Source: Glaciimonas sp.
GTDB taxonomy: Bacteria > Pseudomonadota > Gammaproteobacteria > Burkholderiales > Burkholderiaceae
Assembly: GCA_014377145.1 (NCBI GenBank)
Contig: JACMQE010000169.1
Span: forward strand, 1 to 7,225
Direction of reading: 5' to 3'
DNA length: 7,225 nt
A program made the translations under genes and the position numbers. Positions 1 through 7,225 of this stretch are shown here, piece by piece (the stretch's first letter is position 1; every line of letters starts with the position of its first letter). The notes below the pieces were generated by a model that did no database searches, was not told the DNA's origin, and worked only from the letters and a program-made list of their open reading frames with translations.

Positions 1-1584
1 CCTATTGTTGTGGTGTTTCAGACCTTGTTCAAACAGCAGGCGCTGGCGGGTAATTTCCCGATGATGCTCAGGTGGAATTTTCACCGCTTAATGCTGAGCC
101 AGAGCATGGACTTTTATCAGGATGAATTTGCCGGACGAGTTGCCGCCAAGGTAATGCAAACCGCACTGGCAGTGCGCGACATCTGCATGATTTTGGGCGA
201 TATCCTGGTATTTGTGATGATTTACTTTGTTACGCTGGTGGCAGTAGTAGGCAGCTTTAATCTTTGGATGTTGTTGCCATTTCTGGGCTGGGTCGCGCTC
301 TACGGTTGTTCATTACGCTATTTTGTGCCCCGTCTCAGTCGGGTAGCGCAATCACAAGCTGATGCGCGTTCGCTGATGACCGGGCGTATTACGGATGCGT
401 ACAACAATATCGCTACTGTGAAACTGTTTTCTCATGCCGGTCGCGAAGCTGGTTATGCACGTTCAGCGATGCAAGAATTTCTGCACACAGTACATCGGCA
501 AATGCGCCTTGTGAGCGGTTTTGAGATTGTTAACCATATCCTCAGCATGTTGTTAATCCTGAGTACCGCCGGGATGGTGCTGTGGTTGTGGACGCAAGGA
601 CAGGTTGGGATCGGTGCTGTCGCTGCGGCCACCGCGATGGCGCTACGCCTAAGTGGTATTTCTCACTGGGTAATGTGGGAAATGTCATCTTTATTCGAGC
701 AAGTAGGCACAGTTCAGGACGGCATTAATACCCTATCACGTGCGCATACGGTTAATGACCTTACTGACTCGACGATATTGCAGGTACATCAAGGCGAAGT
801 CCATTTTGAGAATGTTAGTTTTTCTTACGGTGGGCCACGGCCCGTGATCAAAGAGTTTTCACTTCATATTTCTTCTGGTGAGAAAATCGGTCTGGTCGGC
901 CGCTCTGGATCAGGCAAGTCTACTATCGTTAATTTGCTAATGCGTTTTTATGACGTTGAACAAGGCCGCGTGCTTATTGATGGTATGGATATTCAATACG
1001 TGACGCAAGACAGTCTGCGAGCCCAGGTTGGAATGGTGACCCAGGATACATCGTTATTGCATCGCTCGGTACGTGACAATATTCTTTATGGACGTCCGGA
1101 TGCAACAGACGCCGACATGATTGCAGCCGCTAAGCGTGCTGAGGCGCATGACTTCATCGTCAATCTGGTGGACGTCGAGGGTCGTGTAGGTTATGACGCA
1201 CATGTCGGTGAGCGTGGCGTCAAATTGTCAGGCGGTCAGCGTCAGAGAATCGCGATTGCTCGTGTGATGCTGAAGGATGCGCCAATTCTATTGCTTGATG
1301 AAGCTACCAGTGCGCTCGATTCTGAAGTGGAAGCATCGATACAGGCTAGTCTGTATCGGCTGTTGGAAGGCAAGACCGTGGTCGCGATTGCGCATCGGCT
1401 ATCAACTATTGCTGCAATGGATCGTCTGATAGTGTTAGATAAGGGACGTATCGTTGAAGAAGGAAGCCATCAGATACTGCTGACCAGCGGGGGTCTTTAC
1501 GCGCGTTTGTGGGCTCATCAAAGTGGTGGGTTTTTGGGTGATGAGACCGAAACTGAGGAAGTTGAAGAAGCCACTTATTATTAA
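1..1584 (+). CDS. ABC transporter, fused permease/ATP-binding protein (exporter type), 5'-truncated by window edge
   Basis: An inner-membrane ABC exporter half-transporter: a membrane domain followed by a nucleotide-binding domain that hydrolyses ATP to move a substrate, probably outward, as a dimer. The frame is open from base 1, so the GTG at base 10 is internal. Related proteins are about 600 residues; 527 are visible, so roughly the first 80 are missing. Counting from base 1, residues 1-250 carry hydrophobic membrane segments and the ATPase follows: Walker A GRSGSGKST (about 300-308), Q-loop Q348, signature LSGGQ (409-413), Walker B ILLLDE with D433-E434, D-loop SALD, and switch histidine H465 in AHRLS. 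All catalytic motifs are intact. The C-terminus is acidic (ETETEEVEEA). It looks like the Atm1/MsbA-like multidrug or lipid exporter group; the substrate cannot be read from sequence. It converges on a degraded minus-strand gene 25 bp downstream, and I see no clear terminator in the gap. Confidence 0.95.
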   Translation, partial: PIVVVFQTLFKQQALAGNFPMMLRWNFHRLMLSQSMDFYQDEFAGRVAAKVMQTALAVRDICMILGDILVFVMIYFVTLVAVVGSFNLWMLLPFLGWVALYGCSLRYFVPRLSRVAQSQADARSLMTGRITDAYNNIATVKLFSHAGREAGYARSAMQEFLHTVHRQMRLVSGFEIVNHILSMLLILSTAGMVLWLWTQGQVGIGAVAAATAMALRLSGISHWVMWEMSSLFEQVGTVQDGINTLSRAHTVNDLTDSTILQVHQGEVHFENVSFSYGGPRPVIKEFSLHISSGEKIGLVGRSGSGKSTIVNLLMRFYDVEQGRVLIDGMDIQYVTQDSLRAQVGMVTQDTSLLHRSVRDNILYGRPDATDADMIAAAKRAEAHDFIVNLVDVEGRVGYDAHVGERGVKLSGGQRQRIAIARVMLKDAPILLLDEATSALDSEVEASIQASLYRLLEGKTVVAIAHRLSTIAAMDRLIVLDKGRIVEEGSHQILLTSGGLYARLWAHQSGGFLGDETETEEVEEATYY

Positions 1585-1608
1585 TGTTGAGGCTATAAAG
1601 AAATATGG

Positions 1609-1979
1609 TCACCCGATTTTTACAAGGTTAATTTTGATGTTGTAGTTGGCTTGGATTAATCTATCCAAAGTTGTTGTAGAGATAATTTCCTGCTCGATAA
1701 TGGGAGCCGCACATTGTCCACACTCACCGGGTAACATGTCTAAATGTCGTACTATCCAGGACAGCAAAAAGTTGAACAACCCTAGCATGGAACGGAATGC
1801 CGCTTTTTAGTGAATATAGCGCCGCAACCGATCTGGCTTGGCTTCACCCTACATTTCAACGGCCTCGCAGTCATCTGCGCATATACCACGGTATACATCA
1901 TCAACACCAAAATATCAAAAAATGGTGCTCCATCGTCGGCAAAGCGCTTCAGTAACTTCTCCAAGATTGATTTCTTCAT
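1609..1979 (-). pseudogene. Frameshifted small hypothetical gene, about 120 codons
   Basis: I do not recognise the family. Reading leftward, an ATG at 1979-1977 follows a good Shine-Dalgarno (AGGA, six bases before the ATG) and opens a 65-codon frame beginning MKKSILEKLLKRFADDGAPF. A hydrophobic stretch FDILVLMMYTVVYA follows at about residues 21-34. A second frame (1806-1609, 65 residues plus stop) starts where the first one ends and looks equally protein-like. It holds the segment LGLFNFLLSWIVRHLDMLP, a Cys-X-X-Cys pair (ECGQC), and ends in NLVKIG. The two join by one slip at an A-run (1804-1808), or earlier near 1874, since the other frame there reads ADDCEAVEM and GEAKPDRLRRYIH between two stops. 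The span of 371 bases is not a multiple of three, so at least one indel separates it from an intact gene. Either a recent pseudogene or two unrelated small ORFs; the promoter and RBS favour a former real gene. Confidence 0.45.
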
Positions 1980-2009
1980 TTACTTTCCTATTTAAAGAGG
2001 AAAGTAAAT
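1978..2009 (-). promoter_or_regulatory. 32-bp near-perfect palindrome over the RBS and start codon
   Basis: Perfect 12-bp arms (1978-1989 and 1998-2009) flank an 8-base centre, six of whose bases (TTTAAA) are themselves palindromic, leaving one mismatched pair in 32 bp. In minus-strand RNA the 3' arm AGGAAAGTAAAT contains the Shine-Dalgarno and the AT of the ATG, and the 5' arm ATTTACTTTCCT would pair with all of it. It could act as a translation-blocking hairpin (possibly temperature- or ligand-sensitive) or as a DNA operator just downstream of the candidate promoter. Which of these applies is not visible from sequence. Confidence 0.55.
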
Positions 2010-2031
2010 CCAATTTTTAATCATTCACTGT

Positions 2032-2059
2032 ACTATATTCGCAAGTCCTTGAAAGTTAA
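2032..2059 (-). promoter_or_regulatory. Candidate sigma70-type promoter of the minus-strand hypothetical gene
   Basis: On the minus strand, TTAACT (2059-2054; four of six matches to TTGACA) lies 16 bp before TATAGT (2037-2032; five of six matches to TATAAT). Transcription would begin near 2025, giving a leader of about 45 nt before the ATG at 1979. It points at a frame with a good ribosome binding site, which makes it more credible than an isolated match, but it is a by-eye call. Confidence 0.4.
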
Positions 2060-2250
2060 CGACTTTTGACGTGGTTTCCCTGCGGGTATTGGGCATTAAT
2101 TTCTTATCAAGTCAATTTGTGGTGCATGTGAAAAGTGTCATTTCTAAGTACGTTTTTTATGCTTTTAAAAGCACAGCTTGACGATAAAATTAATTTTCTC
2201 CAAAAGATATGATGGATTAATCGAATCACCCTGTTGGTCTATCCACCATT
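2060..2250. other. Stretch with no recognisable gene; contains a 14-bp perfect palindrome
   Basis: AT-rich sequence with stops in all frames and no protein-like reading that I can identify. The only structure seen is the perfect palindrome TGCTTTTAAAAGCA at 2160-2173, which could be a protein-binding site or chance in AT-rich DNA. It lies between the starts of the two minus-strand remnants and may be decayed intergenic or coding DNA. Confidence 0.5.
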
Positions 2251-2511
2251 TTAGATTTTTGACGGCTCAGTCGGTGCAGGCAGCACTTCTGACTGGGCCT
2301 GCGGCTCGATATGAAAAGGGCCGGTCAACATGGCACCGTGCAGGTCAAAGCCGTTTAAGTACCATCATAAAGTAGTGATGTTAGCGCAGACATTACCGAT
2401 GTAGATCGTCCATCAACGTTATTCGTTGAGTAATGTGTCAAACTGCGTTCTACTTAATCGTTTTTCGATCTGCTTCACTGACTTATACAAATATCGATAC
2501 TCGTCATTCAT
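2251..2511 (-). pseudogene. Possible remnant of an unidentified gene with three in-frame stops
   Basis: I cannot name this. One minus-strand frame runs from an ATG at 2511 to a TAA at 2251 (87 codons) and is broken by stops at 2421-2419 (TAA), 2415-2413 (TGA) and about 2367-2365 (TGA). Each is one transition away from a sense codon (CAA, CGA or TGG). The readable pieces look like protein: a charged N-terminal part (YKSVKQIEKRLSRTQFDTLL), a middle IYIGNVCANITTL, and a C-terminal part including NGFDLHGAMLTGPFHIEPQA and ending in PAPTEPSKI. Against it: the ATG shares CATG with the divergent start of the plus-strand binding-protein pseudogene, so the first 30 codons may be a shadow. The downstream part (2251-2406) is the more convincing. 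Confidence 0.3.
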
Positions 2512-3644
2512 GAAGCCTCTATGTAGCCATGATTTATCTGCCATTTTGGGTTTTTGTGACGTCTGCCCAGGCGTAAATAAAAATATCACCATGACCGGTG
2601 CTGCCACGGCGATAGGTGCACCGACCAAAAATGCAATTCTGCTATGACCAAAACAGATTGCTGGAAAGCAAGTTGAATACATTATCCTGGATGATGGCTC
2701 TGATCTGAGTAATACCGTATGCAATGCCCACAAGCTAATCAGCGAGGATAAAGTTGACATTATTGTCGGGGGCCCAACACGATGCCAAATGCATTAGTAT
2801 TGCTGGATGTGATTGCTGAGGGAGAAACCCCAATGATGGCCCTCGCTGCATCGGCATCGATCATTGTCCGCCGGATGCTAAGCACAGATGGACTTTCAAG
2901 ATGCCACAAAACGACTCACACATGGCAACGATACTGACACAGCATATGGCTGACAATCTGATTAAAACAGTTGCGTTCATTGGATTTACCGATGCCTATG
3001 GCGCGAGTTTTCACGGTTGGCCGAGTTACGCAAGATAAAGATCGTTGCCAGTGAGCGTTATCACTGCAGTGGCACCAGTGTCACCGGCCAGACTTTGAAA
3101 ATCATGGCGGTCCAGCCTCCTGATGCAGTCTTGATTGCGGCTGCTACCACTCCGGCAGTGTTGCCGCAAAGTACGTTGGTTGAGTGTGATTATAAAGGCC
3201 GCATCTATCAAACTCATGGTATTGCCAAGCGTGATTTTCTGAAGGTGGGTGGTAAGATGTTGAAGTAACTTTTTTCGAATGGCCCCCGAGTGGTTGCTAG
3301 GCAGTTGCCGGATAGCAATCTCCTATTAAAAAGACGGCATTGGAATTTATGCGACGCTATGAAGCGGTTTATGGCCCGGACAGCATGATGCAGTTTGCCG
3401 CCGATGCCTGGGGCGCTTTATGTTGATTACAAACGCAGTGCCGCAAGCACTTATCGTCGCCAAACCTGGCAGTAAACAGTTCCGTGCAGCTTTATGCGAT
3501 GAGTTGGAGAAGACAGATAATCTGACCATGCCTCAAGGCGTGATCAATATGAATTCAAATGATCACGTTGGACTTGATCAGCGGTCGCGTGTAATGGGAC
3601 GGATCATCGGAGATAAATTTACCTATGCATACGGTGGCGAATAA
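2510..3644 (+). pseudogene. Branched-chain amino-acid-type ABC substrate-binding protein (LivJ-like, Peripla_BP_6), heavily frameshifted
   Basis: Once a periplasmic type-I binding protein feeding a Liv-type amino-acid importer. Almost the whole protein can be pieced together by changing frame. ATG at 2510 (MKPL); a signal-peptide remnant with an LPFWVFVTSAQA reading near 2535-2570; KNITMTGAATAIGAPTKNAI; a TGA at 2645; then PKQIAGKQVEYIILDDGSD and ISEDKVDIIVGG in the same frame. Frame shifts near 2775 (PNALVLLDVIAEGETPMMAL), 2868 (PPDAKHRWTFKMPQNDSHMA), 3010 (RLAELRKIKIVASERY, SVTGQ, YKGRIYQTHG), 3255 (DVEVTFF), 3276 (NGPRVVARQLPDSN), 3320 (ALEFMRRYEAVYGPDSMMQF) and 3417 (ITNAVPQALIVAKPGSKQFR, GVINMNSNDHVGLDQRSRVM), ending at TAA 3642. 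The span of about 378 codons matches the family's usual length, so loss was by many small indels rather than a large deletion. No liv permease or ATPase genes are present in the window. Identification rests on family memory but is strong across the length. Confidence 0.88.
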
Positions 3645-3672
3645 GCGTTGCTTGTACTGTATGCTATCACCT

Positions 3673-3709
3673 GAATACAGCGCAACTTTTTGGAAATTGT
3701 GCTGTATTT
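3673..3709 (+). terminator. Stem-loop after the binding-protein pseudogene, likely old terminator
   Basis: AATACAGCGCAA (3674-3685) pairs with TTGTGCTGTATT (3697-3708) over 12 bp with one G-U pair, around an 11-base loop; a further G-U pair closes the base. A T-rich but interrupted tract (TTTCATATTTATTATT) follows. It lies 30 bp after the pseudogene stop codon, the expected place for a Rho-independent terminator, but the stem is not very GC-rich and the T-run is imperfect. Confidence 0.5.
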
Positions 3710-3753
3710 CATATTTATTATTGGTTAAAAGAAGTTTAAGCTATCTTGATTAA

Positions 3754-3954
3754 GTAAACGAATAGCACCCATCAAGGGTTAACTTTGGTTTTGCGAAAGT
3801 GCGCTATCGCGGCAAGGCGAACAACGCCAAGTGTTTCTTCGTCACCTGCGCGCTGGCTAACTTGTTTATGATTTGTAAAATCGATGCGCCATCAAGGGGC
3901 CTAGTGCGTCCAGCGTGCAAGCAATCGCGCAGTAGGCACTGCATTCAAGGATAA
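3754..3954 (+). mobile_element. C-terminal remnant of an IS5-family-like transposase
   Basis: This frame reads HPSRVNFGFAKVRYRGKANN at 3766-3825 and continues AKCFFVTCALANLFMICKID. It matches the conserved C-terminus of IS5-type DDE transposases, remembered as HPFRV-IKRQFG-KVRYRGLAKN-LFALANLWMAR. The usual few residues between HPFRV and FGF are missing, a TAG stands just before the HPSRV segment (3763-3765), and nothing recognisable remains of the N-terminal part or catalytic DDE residues. The frame ends at TAA 3952-3954. I see no matched terminal inverted repeats or target duplication, so the element is a dead scrap. It sits between the dead binding-protein gene and panC, consistent with an insertion having contributed to local decay. 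Confidence 0.7.
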
Positions 3955-4044
3955 AACGCCGCATGTAGTTAAAAAATGACATTTTTGTTGCCGTATTTTT
4001 TGCTTTAATTATTTCGACATGGTTGGTACTTATTCAGACGTGCC
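3955..4044. other. Gap downstream of panC and of the transposase remnant; no gene seen
   Basis: AT-rich spacer, probably containing the former end of the insertion element. It includes a short AT-only palindrome (AAAAATGACATTTTT, near 3971-3985). No GC-rich stem followed by a T-run is visible in panC's direction, so panC has no obvious intrinsic terminator here. Confidence 0.5.
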
Positions 4045-4941
<897 letters not shown>

Positions 4942-4948
4942 TTAAGAT

Positions 4949-4954
4949 ATTATA
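4949..4954 (-). promoter_or_regulatory. Perfect -10 hexamer upstream of panC (candidate internal promoter)
   Basis: The minus strand carries TATAAT in the scpA-panC gap. The -35 region is weak (TTAGGC with a long 19-bp spacer). Transcription from here would give a leader of about 55-60 nt containing a short ACC-AAC repeat run (about 4911-4935) and lacking a clear Shine-Dalgarno. Plausible but by-eye. Confidence 0.35.
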
Positions 4955-4986
4955 GAATCATCATAAATGCGTTGCCTAACCAGACT

Positions 4987-5892
4987 TTAATACCGTGGTA
5001 TGAAGCTGGTACTGGTTTTTAAGCTGGAAAATAGCCTTAAACGTACATAAATTGGTGCAAAAGGTTCAGCCTGCGTGATTTCGCTCAATGTTTCCTTGGC
5101 TAGTTCCAGCAATGCGATAAAGTTCACGACTAATACTGGCACGCCACGGGCGCGATCAAAAAAGTCAGCGAACTCGACAAATCTGGCTGACTGCAGGCGT
5201 CGCAAAATTCCTGTCATGTGTTCACGTACTGATAATTCTTCGCGGCTAACAATGTGATGCTGAGTCAGTTTGGCACGTTTGATAACGTTGGCCCAAGCCG
5301 ATTGTAGATCTACAACGTCTACTTCCGGCCAGCGCGTGACAATACTTTGTTCAAAATAAATCTGGGTACGAACAAAATCACGTCTCAATTGTAGTATTTT
5401 GTTGATTTCGCGCGCTACTAGTTTCATTTGCTCGTATTCCAGCAAACGACGCACCAACTCTTCACGCGGGTCTTCGGCCTCTTCGCTATCAGCCTTTCTG
5501 GAAGGCAACAACATGCGCGATTTGATTTCAATCAGCATCGCTGCCATCAGCAAATATTCTGCGGCTAGTTCCAGATTGGTGATGCGGATTTGGTCGACAT
5601 ATTCCAGGTATTGCAGTGTTACTTGCGCCATCGGAATATCTAGAATGTTGAAGTTTTGTTTACGGATTAGATACAACAAAAGTTCAAGTGGTCCCTCAAA
5701 TACTTCCAGAAAGATTTCCAGCGCATCTGGAGGAAGATACAAATCTGTCGGCATGCGAAATAACGGTTCGCCATAAAGACGTGCGAACGCCACACCGCCG
5801 ACTATGTCCGGTGTCGAATCAGGCTGTCCTGCGATCACAGTGTCGGCGGTGTCTGACGTTTCTTCCATCATATTCTGCTGGGACCGAACCAT
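4987..5892 (-). CDS. scpA: Segregation and condensation protein A
   Basis: The kleisin subunit of the bacterial Smc-ScpAB condensin complex, which bridges the two Smc heads and binds ScpB to compact and segregate the chromosome. The 301 residues begin with about 45 poorly conserved ones. The N-terminal Smc-neck binding domain follows: FEGPLELLLYLIRKQNFNIL (65-84), DIPMAQVTLQYLEYVDQ (85-101), NLELAAEYLLMAAMLIEIKSRMLLP (106-130). An acidic linker (136-147) and a middle region come next, then the C-terminal winged helix with SVREHMTGILRRLQ (221-234), VEFADFF and VNFIALLELAKE. The order is standard and complete. The GTG-free start at 5892 is uncertain; MM at 5871/5868 is an alternative, and neither has a strong Shine-Dalgarno. 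The tail after IYVRL (RLFSSLKTSTSFIPRY) looks non-native (see findings). scpB is not in the window. It follows the DUF3460 gene by 27 bp, so the two are probably cotranscribed. Confidence 0.96.
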   Translation of the reverse strand: MVRSQQNMMEETSDTADTVIAGQPDSTPDIVGGVAFARLYGEPLFRMPTDLYLPPDALEIFLEVFEGPLELLLYLIRKQNFNILDIPMAQVTLQYLEYVDQIRITNLELAAEYLLMAAMLIEIKSRMLLPSRKADSEEAEDPREELVRRLLEYEQMKLVAREINKILQLRRDFVRTQIYFEQSIVTRWPEVDVVDLQSAWANVIKRAKLTQHHIVSREELSVREHMTGILRRLQSARFVEFADFFDRARGVPVLVVNFIALLELAKETLSEITQAEPFAPIYVRLRLFSSLKTSTSFIPRY

Positions 5893-5919
5893 TGTGGGTG
5901 GAAAAGAGCCGGTGGTATT

Positions 5920-6129
5920 TTAGTGCTCGTTTTGATAGACGTAAGGCTGCTGGTTAACGCGTGAGTTTTTGGTGCGGAGTTGGCTGTCGAGATCGATTGG
6001 CATTTTGTCCCACAATAGCGCACGACCGTCTAGTTGCTGCTGTTCCAGCGCGGGATTTTTTTCTTTAAGTTCGCTGATGAACTGAGTAATCTCGGATTGG
6101 TATCCTTGAAATTGCTTGGAAAATTTCAT
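5920..6129 (-). CDS. DUF3460 family small protein, function unknown
   Basis: A 69-residue soluble protein of a family found mainly in Burkholderiales and usually encoded directly upstream of scpA; no function is established. It reads MKFSKQFQGYQSEITQFISE at the start, then LKEKNPALEQ, the conserved core GRALLWDKMPIDLD (35-48) and the conserved end SRVNQQPYVYQ. I chose the ATG at 6129 over an in-frame one at 6156 because the family begins MKF/MKY and because AGGT stands seven bases before it (AGGTACATAAAATG). No signal peptide or membrane segment. It likely heads the transcript with scpA and perhaps panC. A TAAAAT -10-like hexamer lies at 6175-6170 on this strand, but without a convincing -35, and a small inverted repeat (CCATT-TCT-AATGG, 6178-6190) sits just upstream of it. 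Confidence 0.92.
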   Translation of the reverse strand: MKFSKQFQGYQSEITQFISELKEKNPALEQQQLDGRALLWDKMPIDLDSQLRTKNSRVNQQPYVYQNEH

Positions 6130-6242
6130 TTTTATGTACCTATTTGATAACGTCACAGAGCAAGGCGCTATTTTATGCCATTTCTAATGGTATCGAGCCG
6201 TTTGTTGACTCACCATATGAGTTCGCCCGGTCTAGCCCGATT

Positions 6243-6297
6243 TTCGCTGAATATGAACAGACTAATATTTGATAATAGTCGATAAGTAGTCAGCGAA
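6243..6297 (-). other. Nested inverted repeats at the end of metG
   Basis: Outer arms TTCGCTGA (6243-6250) and TCAGCGAA (6290-6297) match perfectly over 8 bp; the right arm covers the metG stop codon. Inside lie GACTA (6260-6264) and TAGTC (6276-6280). No T-run follows in metG's direction, so it is not a classical terminator; it may be an mRNA 3'-end structure or chance. Confidence 0.3.
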
Positions 6298-7225
6298 TTC
6301 GCATGCCGGGAGCAGCGCCAGGCCAAGGATTGAGGATATAAATACCGGGATTGGCTTTTTCATCCGCAGCAGAAGCTGCCAGCACCATCCCTTCAGAGAT
6401 GCCAAATTTCATTTTGCGCGGGGCGAGATTGGCGACCATTACGGTCAACTTGCCGATAAGTTCTTCCGGCTCATAAACTGCCTTGATCCCAGAAAAGACA
6501 TTCCACAAGCGACCTTCGCCAACATCCAGTGTTAGGCGCAATAGTTTGTCGGAACCATCAACGTGTTCACAATTGACGATGGTAGCGATGCGTAAATCAA
6601 TTTTGGTAAAATCATCCATGCTGACTTGAGGCGCTAATTCTTCGATTGCTGCGTGACTTGCACCCGCAGCGTTGGTGGTGAACGCATCGGCTTTTATCTC
6701 AGGTGCATCGAATAAAGTATCCAGCATTTTACGCTCAACCCGCGTCATCAGATGAGAATAAGCATTGATCCGGTGCCCATGAACCAGTGGCGTACTAATA
6801 TCAGTCCATTCCAGAGGGGTGATTTGTAGAAATGCCTCAACTTGCTGCGCCAATACCGGCAAGACCGGCTTCAAATACAGTGTCAATATCCGGAATGCCT
6901 CTAGCAGGCGACTACACAATTCGTGCAATGCTGTCGATTTACTTGAGTCTTTGGCTAATTCCCATGGCTTGTTGGCATCGACATAAGCATTCACGATATC
7001 AGCCTGATCCATGATGGTGCGCAGAGCTTTACCGTATTCTCGTCCCTCGTATAGCGTTTTAATATCGGCCGACACTGCACGCAGATTCCCCAGGAAAGGA
7101 TTACTATTAATGGCCCAGGTGGTACTGATCTTGCCGTCGAATTTTTTGGCAATGAATCCTGATGCACGGCTAGCGATATTAATGTATTTGCCGATTAAAT
7201 CGGAATTGATGCGGGCGACGAAATC
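6290..7225 (-). CDS. metG: Methionine--tRNA ligase, C-terminal part (5' end beyond window)
   Basis: Methionyl-tRNA synthetase charges tRNA-Met with methionine for translation. The visible 311 residues are the C-terminal portion; the frame runs open to the window end ([20 protein letters not shown] at 7225-7166), so the catalytic core with its HIGH and KMSKS motifs lies outside. Visible are the helical anticodon-binding domain ([49 protein letters not shown]), a linker, and from about 6619 to the stop the C-terminal tRNA-binding OB-fold (TRBD), which also mediates dimerisation: [67 protein letters not shown] and a final PGMRIR. The TRBD marks the long MetG form (about 680-700 residues). The stop is TGA at 6292-6290. 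The DUF3460 gene follows in the same direction after 160 bp. Confidence 0.97.
   Translation of the reverse strand, partial: DFVARINSDLIGKYINIASRASGFIAKKFDGKISTTWAINSNPFLGNLRAVSADIKTLYEGREYGKALRTIMDQADIVNAYVDANKPWELAKDSSKSTALHELCSRLLEAFRILTLYLKPVLPVLAQQVEAFLQITPLEWTDISTPLVHGHRINAYSHLMTRVERKMLDTLFDAPEIKADAFTTNAAGASHAAIEELAPQVSMDDFTKIDLRIATIVNCEHVDGSDKLLRLTLDVGEGRLWNVFSGIKAVYEPEELIGKLTVMVANLAPRKMKFGISEGMVLAASAADEKANPGIYILNPWPGAAPGMRIR

Noticed and set aside
1406..1612. Minus-strand ORF overlapping the end of the ABC exporter
   Set aside because: It is antisense to a conserved ATPase domain whose codons are clearly under protein constraint; the antisense reading has no recognisable features.
2178..2375. 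65-residue plus-strand ORF
   Set aside because: Composition is not protein-like for any family I know, it lacks a good RBS, and the opposite strand gives a more convincing reading over the same bases.
2512..2760. N-terminal part of the long minus-strand ORF 2419-2760
   Set aside because: It is antisense to the recognisable binding-protein pseudogene, so this part is a shadow; only the region below 2511 was kept as a weak candidate.
3971..3985. AAAAATGACATTTTT as a terminator for panC
   Set aside because: The stem is almost entirely A-T and the loop is too short to form a stable hairpin.
5399..5957. Plus-strand ORFs of 125 and 89 residues across scpA
   Set aside because: They are antisense to conserved ScpA segments; Ser/Arg-rich composition is typical of shadows.

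Overview
The window looks like chromosomal DNA of a betaproteobacterium of the order Burkholderiales. The order metG, a small DUF3460 gene, scpA, panC is characteristic of that group, and the ScpA and PanC sequences read most like Oxalobacteraceae-type proteins; this placement comes from remembered family sequences, not a search. Base composition looks moderate by eye (not computed), lower than in most free-living Burkholderiales. Together with a central block of decayed genes, this fits a lineage undergoing genome reduction, such as a host-associated one, but that is inference.

Layout. Bases 1-1584 (+) hold the 3' part of an ABC exporter with fused membrane and ATPase domains, apparently intact and cut only by the window edge. 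Bases 1609-3954 are a graveyard. A short minus-strand gene (1609-1979) has a promoter-like sequence, a good ribosome binding site and a frameshift. A second possible minus-strand remnant (2251-2511) has three in-frame stops. A Liv-type amino-acid substrate-binding protein (2510-3644, +) can be recognised almost end to end but is broken by about seven frameshifts and one nonsense codon. A stem-loop follows it, then the C-terminal scrap of an IS5-like transposase (3754-3954).

Bases 4045-7225 (minus strand) hold apparently intact housekeeping genes. In transcription order these are metG (3' part; methionyl-tRNA synthetase), a DUF3460 protein, scpA (Smc-ScpAB chromosome condensation) and panC (last step of pantothenate synthesis). 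DUF3460 and scpA are 27 bp apart and probably cotranscribed. panC follows after about 100 bp that contain a perfect -10 hexamer, so it may also have its own promoter.

No CRISPR array, tRNA, rRNA, defence system or complete mobile element was seen, and no clearly new multi-gene system. The most unusual items are a 32-bp near-perfect palindrome that would bury the ribosome binding site and start codon of the frameshifted minus-strand gene, and a set of mutually exclusive stem-loops after the dead binding-protein gene.
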